A stretch of DNA of 64,000 nt from Methylotenera versatilis 79 (GCF_000384375.1 NZ_ARVX01000001.1:1612001-1676000); one strand, 5' to 3'; shown: positions 18,668-26,850, counted from the first letter of the stretch. Notes: generated by a model not told the origin, from the sequence alone. Translations and numbers: made by a program.

Positions 18668-18742
18668 AGCCAGGGCAGCAAAAGCTGCTCTGGTTTCTGC
18701 AAAAAGTAGGCGTGCAAGGTTTTTGCAAATAGACATTTTTTT
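18668..18742 (+). terminator. Tandem stem-loops between mxaF and mxaJ (possible attenuator or mRNA stabiliser)
   Basis: CCAGGGCAGC (18670-18679) pairs with GCTGCTCTGG (18684-18693) around an AAAA loop with one wobble pair. A second hairpin, TGCAAAAA (18698-18705) with TTTTTGCA (18720-18727), follows and is succeeded by a run of seven T residues at about 18736-18742. The mxaJ gene continues beyond in the same direction, so this is probably a partial terminator or a 3' stabiliser of mxaF mRNA. Confidence 0.55.
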
Positions 18743-18766
18743 GAAAGATTTTTAAAAGACGTTTTG

Positions 18767-18791
18767 ATTAAAAACGATTTAATTAAAAACG
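18767..18791. repeat. Short direct repeat upstream of mxaJ
   Basis: ATTAAAAACG occurs at 18767-18776 and again at 18782-18791, a 15-base period within an A-rich stretch. It lies after the stem-loops and 75-100 bases before mxaJ. Function unknown; it could be chance in AT-rich DNA. Confidence 0.4.
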
Positions 18792-18864
18792 CTGAACGTT
18801 TATTTGGAAACACCCCGTGAAAGTTCGAAGCTCATTTGAAAGTTTGAAAGGAAGTAATTTAAAT

Positions 18865-19725
18865 ATGCACAGTAATAAATATCAATTATGCAAATTAGGA
18901 TTAAGCGCAGCTTTATTCGGTTTGCTAAGCGCTGGTTCAATTAGCGCACAAGCAGAAGATTTGAATGTATGTGCAGGTCAAGATGAGATGCCTTTTTCGA
19001 ACAAAAATAAAGAAGGTTTTGAGAATGCGCTGGCTGAAGTTGTAGGCAAAGCCATGAATCGCAAAGTTAACTTTGTTTTTTGGAATGATCCGCGTTATGT
19101 GGTGCGTGATTATCTGGATAAGAAAAAATGTGACGTGGTGTTGGGCGCAGATGAAACGGATCCACGCATGTTAAAGACAGACCCTTATTACAAAACGGGT
19201 TATGTCTTTATCACTAAAGAAGATCGCGGCATTGATATTTCTTCCTGGAATGATGATTTGCTCAAAGAGCGCAACTTCCGCATTGGCGTTTTGCCCGATA
19301 GTCCAGGCAAAGTGATGTTGCTGCAAATCAATCGTTTTGACGACATGTTCGACTATTTTGCCGAGCTTCAACACTATCAATCTACCCGTAATAAATTCGT
19401 TAAGGTGTATCCAGATCGTTTGGTAAAAGATGTTGAAACTAAATATATCCATTCCGCTATGTTGTGGGCCCCAGAAGCTGCACGTTATGTACGCGCATCA
19501 AAAACGCCGCTCAAAATGCAAATTGTGAACGATGACGCTGTGAAATCTAACGGTGAAAAAGTACCCATGCATTATCAAATCGTCATGGGTGTGCGCAAAG
19601 ACGATAGCGCGCTTAAAGATGCGTTGAACCGCGTGATTCATGAAAAGAAATCTGAAATTGACGCCATTTTAAAACAGGAAGGCATTCCTTTAATGGCAGT
19701 GACTAATACTAAGGAAGGTGCGTAA
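18865..19725 (+). CDS. mxaJ: Methanol oxidation protein MxaJ
   Basis: A 286-residue periplasmic protein of the solute-binding protein family 3 fold. A signal peptide ends at ISAQA before EDLNVCAGQDEMPFSNKNKEGFENALAEVV, the characteristic MxaJ beginning. MxaJ is needed for formation of active methanol dehydrogenase, probably as a chaperone or third component. I chose the ATG at 18865 because AAAGGAAG ends about ten bases before it; an upstream GTG at 18817 lacks such a site. Its stop overlaps the mxaG start (TAATG), which implies coupled translation. Confidence 0.95.
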   Translation: MHSNKYQLCKLGLSAALFGLLSAGSISAQAEDLNVCAGQDEMPFSNKNKEGFENALAEVVGKAMNRKVNFVFWNDPRYVVRDYLDKKKCDVVLGADETDPRMLKTDPYYKTGYVFITKEDRGIDISSWNDDLLKERNFRIGVLPDSPGKVMLLQINRFDDMFDYFAELQHYQSTRNKFVKVYPDRLVKDVETKYIHSAMLWAPEAARYVRASKTPLKMQIVNDDAVKSNGEKVPMHYQIVMGVRKDDSALKDALNRVIHEKKSEIDAILKQEGIPLMAVTNTKEGA

Positions 19726-20303
19726 TGTTTAACGGTTTTAAAAGTGCAAATGTGTCGTCATTGTTGGCTGCATTATTAATGATGAGCTATTTGTCAGGCT
19801 GTAATGCTGCAACACAAACGCCAGCGGCAGAAGCGGATAAAGCTTCAACAACAGTGACTGCAAAAGCGGCAGAAATAGAAGAAGTCACCGGTACGCCATT
19901 AGAGTTTCGTGGAACGATTTCTGGCGATCCATTAGATTTTAATGATGGCAAAGGTCCAGATAGTCCAGCGGTAAAGAAATTTAAGATTACTGGCCGTAAT
20001 CCTTATAACGGTGATAAAGAAGTGATTAATCGTGGTTACACCATCTTTGCAACCGCTTGTTCTGGCTGTCACGGCCATTTGGCGGAGGGAAAATTAGGGC
20101 CAGCGCTAGCGGATGATTATTGGACATATCCCAATAATGTGACCGATAAAGGTTTATTTGAGACTTTATACGGTGGTGGCCAAGGCATGATGGGCCCGCA
20201 AAGAGGCTTGATTTCGCAGGATGAAATGTTACAGGTGATGAGTTGGGTACGCAGTATTTACAGCGGCGACCCTAAAAAAGCCAAATGGCTGAAAAAAGAC
20301 TAG
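19725..20303 (+). CDS. mxaG: Cytochrome cL, electron acceptor of methanol dehydrogenase
   Basis: A 192-residue class I c-type cytochrome with one haem site, C112-S-G-C115-H116. The N-terminal region of the mature protein and the stretch LGPALADDYWTYPNN plus LYGGGQGMMGPQRG match MxaG. It accepts electrons from MxaFI and passes them to a second cytochrome c. The signal peptide ends in LSGC (23-26), a good lipobox, so this copy is predicted to be a lipoprotein, whereas characterised cytochrome cL is soluble. The start overlaps the mxaJ stop. Confidence 0.95.
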   Translation: MFNGFKSANVSSLLAALLMMSYLSGCNAATQTPAAEADKASTTVTAKAAEIEEVTGTPLEFRGTISGDPLDFNDGKGPDSPAVKKFKITGRNPYNGDKEVINRGYTIFATACSGCHGHLAEGKLGPALADDYWTYPNNVTDKGLFETLYGGGQGMMGPQRGLISQDEMLQVMSWVRSIYSGDPKKAKWLKKD

Positions 20304-20398
20304 AAAGTTTAAAGGGAGTTCTTCTGAATCGCGCACTGGTAGCGTTCAGTCGATGTTTAGTATCACCAGCAACCAAGTTTATAAATAAGGAGATTTGA

Positions 20399-20674
20399 AT
20401 GAAAGCTATTTTAACAGTGTTGGCAGTAGCAGGTGTGATGGGCGTTTCTGGCGCTGCTTTTGCATACGATGGTGGTAATTGTAAAGAGCCAGGCAACTGC
20501 TGGGAAGCTAAACCTGGCTACCCAGAAAAAATTGCTGGCTCTAAATACGATCCAAAACATGATCCAAAAGAAGTGGGTAAACAAGAAGCCTCAATCAAAG
20601 CAATGGACGCACGTAACGCAAAACGCATTGCTAATGCGAAAGCAACGGGCAAGTTTGTTTTTGATCTTGAGTAA
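20399..20674 (+). CDS. mxaI: Methanol dehydrogenase small subunit
   Basis: A 91-residue precursor with a signal peptide ending GAAFA before YDGGNCKEPGNCWEAKPGYP. The two cysteines form the known single disulfide, and the Lys-rich helix AGSKYDPKHDPKEVGKQ is the MxaI signature. It wraps round MxaF in the alpha2-beta2 enzyme; only calcium-type methanol dehydrogenases have it. A strong ribosome site AAGGAG (20387-20392) lies six bases before the ATG, fitting the very high expression expected. A terminator-like hairpin follows directly. Confidence 0.97.
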   Translation: MKAILTVLAVAGVMGVSGAAFAYDGGNCKEPGNCWEAKPGYPEKIAGSKYDPKHDPKEVGKQEASIKAMDARNAKRIANAKATGKFVFDLE

Positions 20675-20688
20675 TTCATTGTAGTAAC

Positions 20689-20722
20689 AAGGTCGGTGCT
20701 TTCTGCATCGACCTTTCTTTTT
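20689..20722 (+). terminator. Intrinsic terminator after mxaI
   Basis: AAGGTCGGTGC (20689-20699) pairs with GCATCGACCTT (20705-20715), an 11-base stem with one G-T pair and a five-base loop, followed by TCTTTTT. It separates mxaFJGI from mxaRSACKLD, so transcription of the maturation genes probably depends on read-through or on another promoter before 20806. Confidence 0.8.
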
Positions 20723-20805
20723 AAATAAACGATAAACCTAATTAACAGGCTGCTTTAGTTTGAAAGCTTAGAGGCTTCGCATACTCACTAGGATTTTTGA
20801 TTTCC

Positions 20806-21831
20806 ATGACGCAAAAAAATAACATTGATTTAAATGCTGGGCGTGAAAAAGCGCTGCACTTTGAGCAATTACTGAATTCAGCCGTCATTGGACAAGCTCA
20901 ACCGGTCAGGTCACTGACAATCGCAATTTTTTCGCGTGGGCATGTCTTGCTTGAAGGCGATGTCGGTGTTGGCAAAACTACATTATTAAGAGCTGCTGCC
21001 CGATTGTTAGGCGGCGCTTATCAGCGTATTGAAGGCGCGGTCGATCTAATGCCTTCCGATTTTTTATATCACGCATACATCAACGAACAAGGTCAACCTG
21101 CCGTTGCGCCGGGCCCTTTGTTGCAATCGGAAGAAAAACTGGCCGTATTTTTCTTTAATGAAATCAATCGTGCGCGCCCACAAGCGCATTCACTTTTGCT
21201 CAGGTTAATGGCAGAACGCAGTGTTAATGCGTTTAATCGGGAATACACGTTTCCACACTTAACGGTATTTGCAGACCGAAATCGCCTAGAGCGTGAAGAA
21301 ACATTTGAATTGCCGGCCGCCGCGCGCGATCGTTTCTTTATGGAAATTAGTATCGATGCGCCGAATGAACGCGAATTGCAGCGCGATTTAATGTTCAATA
21401 TGCGCTTTCAAAATACCGATGAACTCATCAACAGTTTACCGACGAGTGTCGTTGCTTATGACGAGCTCAATGATTTAGCGACCGCAGTACAAAATAGTAT
21501 TCGCGCAGAATTGCCTTTGCAAGATTACGCTTTGAATCTGTGGAGTGCGCTACGTAATCCAACTGAAATTGGTTTAGAGATTGAAGATGTAGATACGGCA
21601 CGTTTAATCGCCGGCGGTGCCAGTCCCAGAGGAATGGGCATGCTGATGCGTGCTGCACGTTGTCGTGCTTGGCTTGAAGGGCGCGACTATTTAACGCCTG
21701 ATGATATTCGTGCAGTGTTTCATGACAGTGCTGCGCATCGCATATTTTTTACGCCAGCTTATGAGCTTAGACGCGACGAGATTGCGCCGCAGTTGATACA
21801 TGGTGTGCTGAATAAAATATCTGCGCCTTGA
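20806..21831 (+). CDS. mxaR: MoxR-type AAA+ ATPase of methanol dehydrogenase maturation
   Basis: A 341-residue AAA+ protein, the founding MoxR type. Walker A is EGDVGVGKTT with K57. The Walker B position reads FFFNEINRA, so the usual Asp is Asn118 while Glu119 is kept. FADRNRLEREETFELPAAARDRF covers sensor 1 and the arginine-finger region. MxaR is required with MxaS, MxaA, MxaC, MxaK and MxaL for active enzyme and is thought to help calcium insertion. I start it at ATG 20806; an in-frame TTG at 20797 is too near the TAGGA site. Confidence 0.94.
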   Translation: MTQKNNIDLNAGREKALHFEQLLNSAVIGQAQPVRSLTIAIFSRGHVLLEGDVGVGKTTLLRAAARLLGGAYQRIEGAVDLMPSDFLYHAYINEQGQPAVAPGPLLQSEEKLAVFFFNEINRARPQAHSLLLRLMAERSVNAFNREYTFPHLTVFADRNRLEREETFELPAAARDRFFMEISIDAPNERELQRDLMFNMRFQNTDELINSLPTSVVAYDELNDLATAVQNSIRAELPLQDYALNLWSALRNPTEIGLEIEDVDTARLIAGGASPRGMGMLMRAARCRAWLEGRDYLTPDDIRAVFHDSAAHRIFFTPAYELRRDEIAPQLIHGVLNKISAP

Positions 21832-21860
21832 GTGTTTTTTAAGTTTCTTATTTAAATCAT

Positions 21861-22739
21861 ATGGTTGAGCTTGTATTGAGCCATTTTATTCCCCAAGAAT
21901 TCCACTATCGTCTTGATTGGCGTACGCATGGTGTACGCCCGGGGGCCCATGCCAGCAAGACGTTAGGCGGCAATGCAGACTTCAGGGGTTTTAGCCATTT
22001 CTTAAGTCATCCAGACCCAAAGCGTATCGATGTATGCAGAAGTTTAATGATGGTGCCGCAGACACTGATGGTGCGCATTTTTAATGAACGTAACGCAATT
22101 ACGGTGTGCGCCATGATTGATGCATCTTCATCCATGGCTTTTGCTGGCGATGCGGAGAAATGGCAAATGGTTGCAGAAATTGCCAGCGCGATTGCATGGT
22201 CTGCTGCACGCCAAGGCGATGCTTTTGGTTTGTTGACTGCTGACGATGCATTAAGACCTGATTTGTCTGAATCAGTATCTAGCAGGCGTGGTATGGCGCA
22301 ACAGGTTTATCAAAAAATCCATTCCGCACAGCTTAAACCACAGGCTTCCGCCAGCGCATTGCCTAAATTGGCTGCGCAATTAAGCAGTAAAAAGTCACTG
22401 GTTTTTTTGATATCTGATTTTCATCTAGATATGGAAACGCTAAAAACAACTTTGCAAAGTATGGCTATTCACGATGTTGTACCGATTGTGCTGTGGGACG
22501 CTGCTGAATATGAAAACATTCCAGCATGGGGTTGGTCGAGGGTACGAGATATGGAAACGGGTGCTGATGCATCATTATTTTTACGCCCAAAATTATTGCA
22601 AAAAATTAGAGATAGCTACTCGTTAAGACGCAGTGCATTGATTCAATTATGCAGAAAATCAGGCGTGCGCAAACCTTTTTTTGTAGGAAAAAGCTTTAAC
22701 GCCACACAGTTAAGTCAACATTTACTTGGGTTAGGGTGA
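21861..22739 (+). CDS. mxaS: DUF58 protein MxaS
   Basis: A 292-residue soluble protein of the DUF58 family. The DUF58 region includes FHYRLDWRTHGVRPGAH and an FRGF-type segment, and a von Willebrand-A-like metal site DxSxS is present as D87-A-S89-S-S91. DUF58 proteins work with MoxR ATPases, and MxaS follows mxaR after 29 bases. It is cytoplasmic, with no signal peptide or clear membrane helix. Role: assembly of active methanol dehydrogenase, with the molecular step unknown. Confidence 0.93.
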   Translation: MVELVLSHFIPQEFHYRLDWRTHGVRPGAHASKTLGGNADFRGFSHFLSHPDPKRIDVCRSLMMVPQTLMVRIFNERNAITVCAMIDASSSMAFAGDAEKWQMVAEIASAIAWSAARQGDAFGLLTADDALRPDLSESVSSRRGMAQQVYQKIHSAQLKPQASASALPKLAAQLSSKKSLVFLISDFHLDMETLKTTLQSMAIHDVVPIVLWDAAEYENIPAWGWSRVRDMETGADASLFLRPKLLQKIRDSYSLRRSALIQLCRKSGVRKPFFVGKSFNATQLSQHLLGLG

Positions 22740-22742
22740 AAG

Positions 22743-23753
22743 ATGGGTGGCTTAAAAATGAATAGCTTGAATATGACTAATTCTTTTAAAAGATTTTTTG
22801 CTCAGTTTTTAGTGTTAACTATTGGCATTATGTTTGCACAATTTAGCATTGCAGATGACGCTGTAATTAAAGTCAGCAATCAAACACAAACCAAGCTACA
22901 AATCAGTTCTCAGTTGCGTGAATTGGGCTATACCATCGGCGATATTGCTGAGCAAACCTTGACGATTAAAACGCCATTAGGCTATGTGTTTGATAAAGGT
23001 TCGTTGCCGACTATTGGCGCAAATTCCTCTCCGGTTGAGCTGGTGAGCGTTGATGTGAAAGAGAAAGATAGTCACAAAACAACGCAGCATATCGTACATT
23101 TGCGCTGGCAGCATTTCAGGTCAATGCCAGAAATTCGCTATTACCCATTGATGCCGCTTAACCTTAAATTTACGCACGAAGATAAAAAGCCGCTTGCGAT
23201 TACTATAGCTGCAGGGCAGATTTTGGTCGCACCAATCATTCCAACCGTGATTTCAGGTGACTCCTATAAAAATCTGCGCCCAGATGTTAAACCAGAAAAA
23301 AAGAATCTGACACAGCACTATATATTATTGGCACTATTGGCAAGCTGTGCCGCTACTTGTTTGGCCTATATGGCTTGGTATTTCGATTGGTTTAATTGGC
23401 GGCTTACGCGATTAAGACCTTTCCGCAAGGCTTACAGGGAAATTCGCCAGCTAAGTAATCAAAATCAAGATATTCATTTACCAGTAGCAATCCGTGCCTT
23501 AAGGCGTGGCTTTGATGGCATTGTCGGCTCTGCGGTTTCTGCTGAAAACCTGCCACTAATTTTCAGTGCCAAAGCTTGGTTAACACCTGCCAAAAAAGAA
23601 ATTGAAGATTTCTTTGCAGACTCAGAACGGGTGTTTTTTGCTGGCAAACAATCGACACAAACCTTGCAACAATTGCGCAAGCTAAGCCAGTACTTAATGC
23701 AGCTTGAATCGGCAGCTACTTTAAAAACAAAAAAGAACACAGCTAATGTTTGA
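22743..23753 (+). CDS. mxaA: MxaA, membrane-anchored maturation protein
   Basis: A 336-residue protein with an N-terminal export segment (VLTIGIMFAQFSIA before DDAV), a periplasmic domain to about residue 190, and one membrane helix near 195-212 (YILLALLASCAATCLAYMAWYF), followed by a cytoplasmic helical tail. This layout resembles BatD-like proteins. MxaA is needed for calcium insertion into methanol dehydrogenase. Start 22743 has AGGG six bases upstream; Met codon 6 (22758) is an alternative. It begins three bases after mxaS and overlaps mxaC by eight. Confidence 0.9.
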   Translation: MGGLKMNSLNMTNSFKRFFAQFLVLTIGIMFAQFSIADDAVIKVSNQTQTKLQISSQLRELGYTIGDIAEQTLTIKTPLGYVFDKGSLPTIGANSSPVELVSVDVKEKDSHKTTQHIVHLRWQHFRSMPEIRYYPLMPLNLKFTHEDKKPLAITIAAGQILVAPIIPTVISGDSYKNLRPDVKPEKKNLTQHYILLALLASCAATCLAYMAWYFDWFNWRLTRLRPFRKAYREIRQLSNQNQDIHLPVAIRALRRGFDGIVGSAVSAENLPLIFSAKAWLTPAKKEIEDFFADSERVFFAGKQSTQTLQQLRKLSQYLMQLESAATLKTKKNTANV

Positions 23754-24768
23754 TATAGGCATGTCTGATTTTGGTGTAAATACAATCTGGCCATTATTTC
23801 TCATGTTGTTGGCGTGGTTGCCGCTGTTTGGCAAAAGCTACCAAGTATTTTCGCATCCATCCATCAGCAGTTTGCCAGTCGATGCGCTATCTGTTTATTT
23901 GCACAGAACTTGGCGCGTTTTAGGCGCAGTTGCGATTATCAGCACGGCGTTTGCCATGGCTGGGCCTTATTGGGGTGAGTTGAATATTGAACGTTTAGGT
24001 CGTGGTGCGCACGTCATGATCGTATTAGATCGAAGTGCAAGTATGAATGACGATTTTACCGATAAGCCGACCAGCCAAGATGGAGATTTAAAACCCGATG
24101 CTTCAAAAATGGCTGCAGCGCGCAGAGTGCTGGAAACCTTTATTAAGCAAAGCCGTGAAGATTTAATCGGCATGGTTTCGTTTAGTACGTCGCCCATTTT
24201 AGTCGCGCCATTGAGTGGTGATAGAGAGGCGGTACAAGCTGCGCTCAACGCAACTGAAGCGGGCGGCATGGGTTTTACCGCAGTGGCGCGCGGCTTAGGC
24301 ATGGGCTTGGATTATTTTGAAGGCAAGCCGATGACAGGTTCGCGCGTGATATTGCTGGTTTCAGATGGCGCAGCACATTTGGATGTGAAAACGCGCGAAT
24401 TATTGCGCAATATGTTTCAGCGACAACAGGCATCGTTATATTGGATTTATTTACGCTCAAAAAATGGCACCAGTTTAAGCGACAGACCGCCTGAAGGTGA
24501 AGAGCAATCGTTTCCAGAATATGAACTACATGCTTATTTTCAAACCTTGGGCATGCCTTATCAGGCATTTGAAGCTGAAAATCCGCAGGCGGTGCAAAGC
24601 GCGATGAAAACAATCGCGCGCTTGAAAAACAAGCCTGTGTATTACAAACAAGCTGCACCACGCCATGATTTAAGCCATATTTTTTACAGCATCGCATTGA
24701 TTAGCGTATTGGGTTTATTGGTGCTGGCTTTTATGGAGGTAAAAAAATGGCGTTACGCTTCAGAATGA
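23746..24768 (+). CDS. mxaC: MxaC, von Willebrand-A membrane protein
   Basis: A 340-residue protein with two N-terminal membrane helices (about 14-29 and 56-74), a von Willebrand-A domain whose metal site is D95-R-S97-A-S99, and a C-terminal helix (HIFYSIALISVLGLLVLAFM). This is the BatA/BatB layout: a vWA domain held between membrane helices. It is part of the MxaRSACKL set needed for calcium incorporation. It overlaps mxaA by eight bases and mxaK by 22 bases, so translation is tightly coupled. Confidence 0.93.
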   Translation: MFDIGMSDFGVNTIWPLFLMLLAWLPLFGKSYQVFSHPSISSLPVDALSVYLHRTWRVLGAVAIISTAFAMAGPYWGELNIERLGRGAHVMIVLDRSASMNDDFTDKPTSQDGDLKPDASKMAAARRVLETFIKQSREDLIGMVSFSTSPILVAPLSGDREAVQAALNATEAGGMGFTAVARGLGMGLDYFEGKPMTGSRVILLVSDGAAHLDVKTRELLRNMFQRQQASLYWIYLRSKNGTSLSDRPPEGEEQSFPEYELHAYFQTLGMPYQAFEAENPQAVQSAMKTIARLKNKPVYYKQAAPRHDLSHIFYSIALISVLGLLVLAFMEVKKWRYASE

Positions 24769-25307
24769 TGCCAGTAGTGGCGATAGCTTTAATCGCGTTA
24801 TGTGTTGGAATCAATTGGCAAGGTTATCAAATCTTTCAAGATAATCAATATAACCAATCACTTGCATCAAAAGCTTTAAGCGGAAAAAGTAATCCAGATG
24901 ACATGTTGCTGGATGCGTGGAAGCTGACACAGCAAAAAGACTATCAAAAAGCTTGGCAGCTTTACACCAAAATCGCGGCCAGTAAGCAACGCAATTTGCA
25001 CGCTGTTGCACACTACAACGCAGCAAATTTGTATCAAAAACAAGCGTTAACTTTGTTGGAAGAGAAAGGTTTAGGCGCGTGGGATGAAGTGACGCCATTG
25101 CTTTCGATGTCGAAAGAGCATTATCGCAGTGCTTTGCGTGACCGCCCAGATTGGTTGGAAGCGAAATACAATTTTGAGCTGGCTTTACGTTTTGCGCCCA
25201 ACATTGAAAGTGCGACAAAAAAAGTTGTGAAAGAAGAGGAGCCTGAAGAAGGTTTGGCGGTGAATGGTTGGCCAAGTATTCCAGGCTTTCCTAGAGGCAT
25301 GCCGTGA
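24747..25307 (+). CDS. mxaK: MxaK, membrane-anchored TPR-like protein
   Basis: A 186-residue protein with one N-terminal membrane helix (about 7-24) and a helical TPR-like region (DAWKLTQQKDYQKAWQLYTKIAA, then HAVAHYNAANLYQKQAL and DWLEAKYNFELAL). MxaK lies between the two vWA genes in mxa operons of methylotrophs and is needed for active methanol dehydrogenase. It begins inside mxaC and its stop overlaps the mxaL start. The function of the TPR-like part is probably protein contact within the maturation complex, by inference. Confidence 0.88.
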   Translation: MALRFRMMPVVAIALIALCVGINWQGYQIFQDNQYNQSLASKALSGKSNPDDMLLDAWKLTQQKDYQKAWQLYTKIAASKQRNLHAVAHYNAANLYQKQALTLLEEKGLGAWDEVTPLLSMSKEHYRSALRDRPDWLEAKYNFELALRFAPNIESATKKVVKEEEPEEGLAVNGWPSIPGFPRGMP

Positions 25308-26320
25308 TTGCTAAAAAGTACTTAGGCAAGCTAGATGTTAACGGCTGGTTATTGTTAATCACCGCGCTTGTTTTATTGGGCTGTTTGCTTAAGCCGCATA
25401 TGCAACTACCAAAGCCGGTTTATCACTGGATGATTGTGCTGGATATTACCCAAAGCATGAACGTGCGCGATTACAAAATGGATGCGAATTCGATGAGCCG
25501 TTTGGCGTATGCGAAACAAGGTATTCGCGCCGCGTTGCGCCTCATGCCTTGCGGATCTAAAGTTGCGCTAGCTTTATTTACCGAACGCAATGTCACCAAT
25601 ATCGTAAGACCATTGGAAGTATGTAGTCACTTCGGCGCATTAGATGAAACCGTGGCAGGACTGGACTGGCGCATGGCTTGGGCGGCAGATTCGTTTATAT
25701 CGCACGGCTTGTTTGATGCGATTGCGCAGACCAAGAAAATAGATCCGAATATGCGTGTGTTATTTATTACTGATGGTCAACAAGCACCGCCAGGAAATCC
25801 CGCTTATATGCCTGCTTTTGCAGGTAAGCACGGCGAAGTGAAGGGCGCTATTTTAGGTGCGGGTAATGTGGAAAAAAGCCCGATTCCTAAGTTGGACGAT
25901 CAAGACAATATCACGGGCTATTGGGAGTTAGAAGATGTACAACGTTACGCCACGTTTGGCATGGCGCGCGTGCAATCGGCGTTGGAGATGGAGCATCAGC
26001 AAATTGAAAATCAACATGGTCGCAATGCGGGTTTTGGAGCAAATTCAGAAGCGATTGCCAATGCGAATCTGTCCGGGCTGGATGAAGTTAACCTGCAAAC
26101 GTTGGCAAAAGCGACTGGGCTTGAATATCAAGCGCTGACAACCACGCATAGTATCGCCGATTCAATGAATGCCAAAAACATGCTGATCTGGCAGAAAGCC
26201 GATACCGATTTACGTCCAGTATTGGGATTTTTTGCCGTTTTATTGCTCACTTTATATTTTCTACCTAACTCGTATAAACAACGATTTTTTCAATACTTCA
26301 AATTCAGGAGAAATAAATGA
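25304..26320 (+). CDS. mxaL: MxaL, von Willebrand-A membrane protein
   Basis: A 338-residue protein with one N-terminal helix (about 14-30), a von Willebrand-A domain with metal site D47-I-T49-Q-S51, and a C-terminal helix (VLGFFAVLLLTLYFLP). It starts with GTG, overlapping the mxaK stop (GTGA), and its own stop overlaps the mxaD start (ATGA). MxaL is part of the calcium-insertion gene set. With MxaC it gives two vWA proteins in one operon, like BatA and BatB in aerotolerance operons. Confidence 0.92.
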   Translation: MIAKKYLGKLDVNGWLLLITALVLLGCLLKPHMQLPKPVYHWMIVLDITQSMNVRDYKMDANSMSRLAYAKQGIRAALRLMPCGSKVALALFTERNVTNIVRPLEVCSHFGALDETVAGLDWRMAWAADSFISHGLFDAIAQTKKIDPNMRVLFITDGQQAPPGNPAYMPAFAGKHGEVKGAILGAGNVEKSPIPKLDDQDNITGYWELEDVQRYATFGMARVQSALEMEHQQIENQHGRNAGFGANSEAIANANLSGLDEVNLQTLAKATGLEYQALTTTHSIADSMNAKNMLIWQKADTDLRPVLGFFAVLLLTLYFLPNSYKQRFFQYFKFRRNK

Positions 26321-26844
26321 AGTTCACTAGTAGTTTTTATTTAACAGCAGTTTTGTTATCGGGAGTAATTTTCCCAGCTTACGCACATGGCCCAACACCA
26401 CAAAAGACTGATCAATCTGCGTTGATTAACGCAGCACCCGCCGTCGTGTGGAAAAAATTAAGCGAAGCTTGTGCGATTGCGACTTGGCATAGCGAAGTGA
26501 GTAATTGTGAATCGTCTACTGCATTAAAACGCACACTAACATTAAAAAATGGCGGCAAGATTAATGAAGAAATCGATGAGATTTTGCCGGCAGAAATGAC
26601 CATTTCGTATCGATTAGGTGGCGATATGGATATTAAAGCGTTACCAGTTAGCTCACTTACAGGTCGTATTAAAGTCGTCGCAGAAGGTGCTGGCTCACGC
26701 GTCAGTTGGCTTGCGCGTTATTATCGCGCCGATACAACCAATGAACCGCCAAAAGGTTTAGATGACGAATCCGCACAAAAAGCCGTGAATGCTTATGTGA
26801 AAGCGGCATTAGAAGGTTTGGAGCATGTATCTGCAAAAAAGTAG
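26317..26844 (+). CDS. mxaD: MxaD, periplasmic SRPBCC-family protein
   Basis: A 175-residue exported protein (signal peptide ending FPAYA before HGPTP) with a START/SRPBCC fold: INAAPAVVWKKLSEACAIATWHSEV at the start and SRVSWLARYYRAD near the end. In Methylobacterium, MxaD aids electron transfer between methanol dehydrogenase and cytochrome cL. It is the last recognised gene of the operon; its start overlaps mxaL, and a strong hairpin lies seven bases after its stop. Confidence 0.92.
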   Translation: MKFTSSFYLTAVLLSGVIFPAYAHGPTPQKTDQSALINAAPAVVWKKLSEACAIATWHSEVSNCESSTALKRTLTLKNGGKINEEIDEILPAEMTISYRLGGDMDIKALPVSSLTGRIKVVAEGAGSRVSWLARYYRADTTNEPPKGLDDESAQKAVNAYVKAALEGLEHVSAKK

Positions 26845-26850
26845 CAAAAT

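Noticed and set aside
24275-25275. Long open frames on the minus strand opposite mxaC and mxaK (24275-24697 and 24811-25275)
   Set aside because: They lie entirely within well-supported genes, have no ribosome site, signal or domain, and their composition looks like a shadow of the coding strand.
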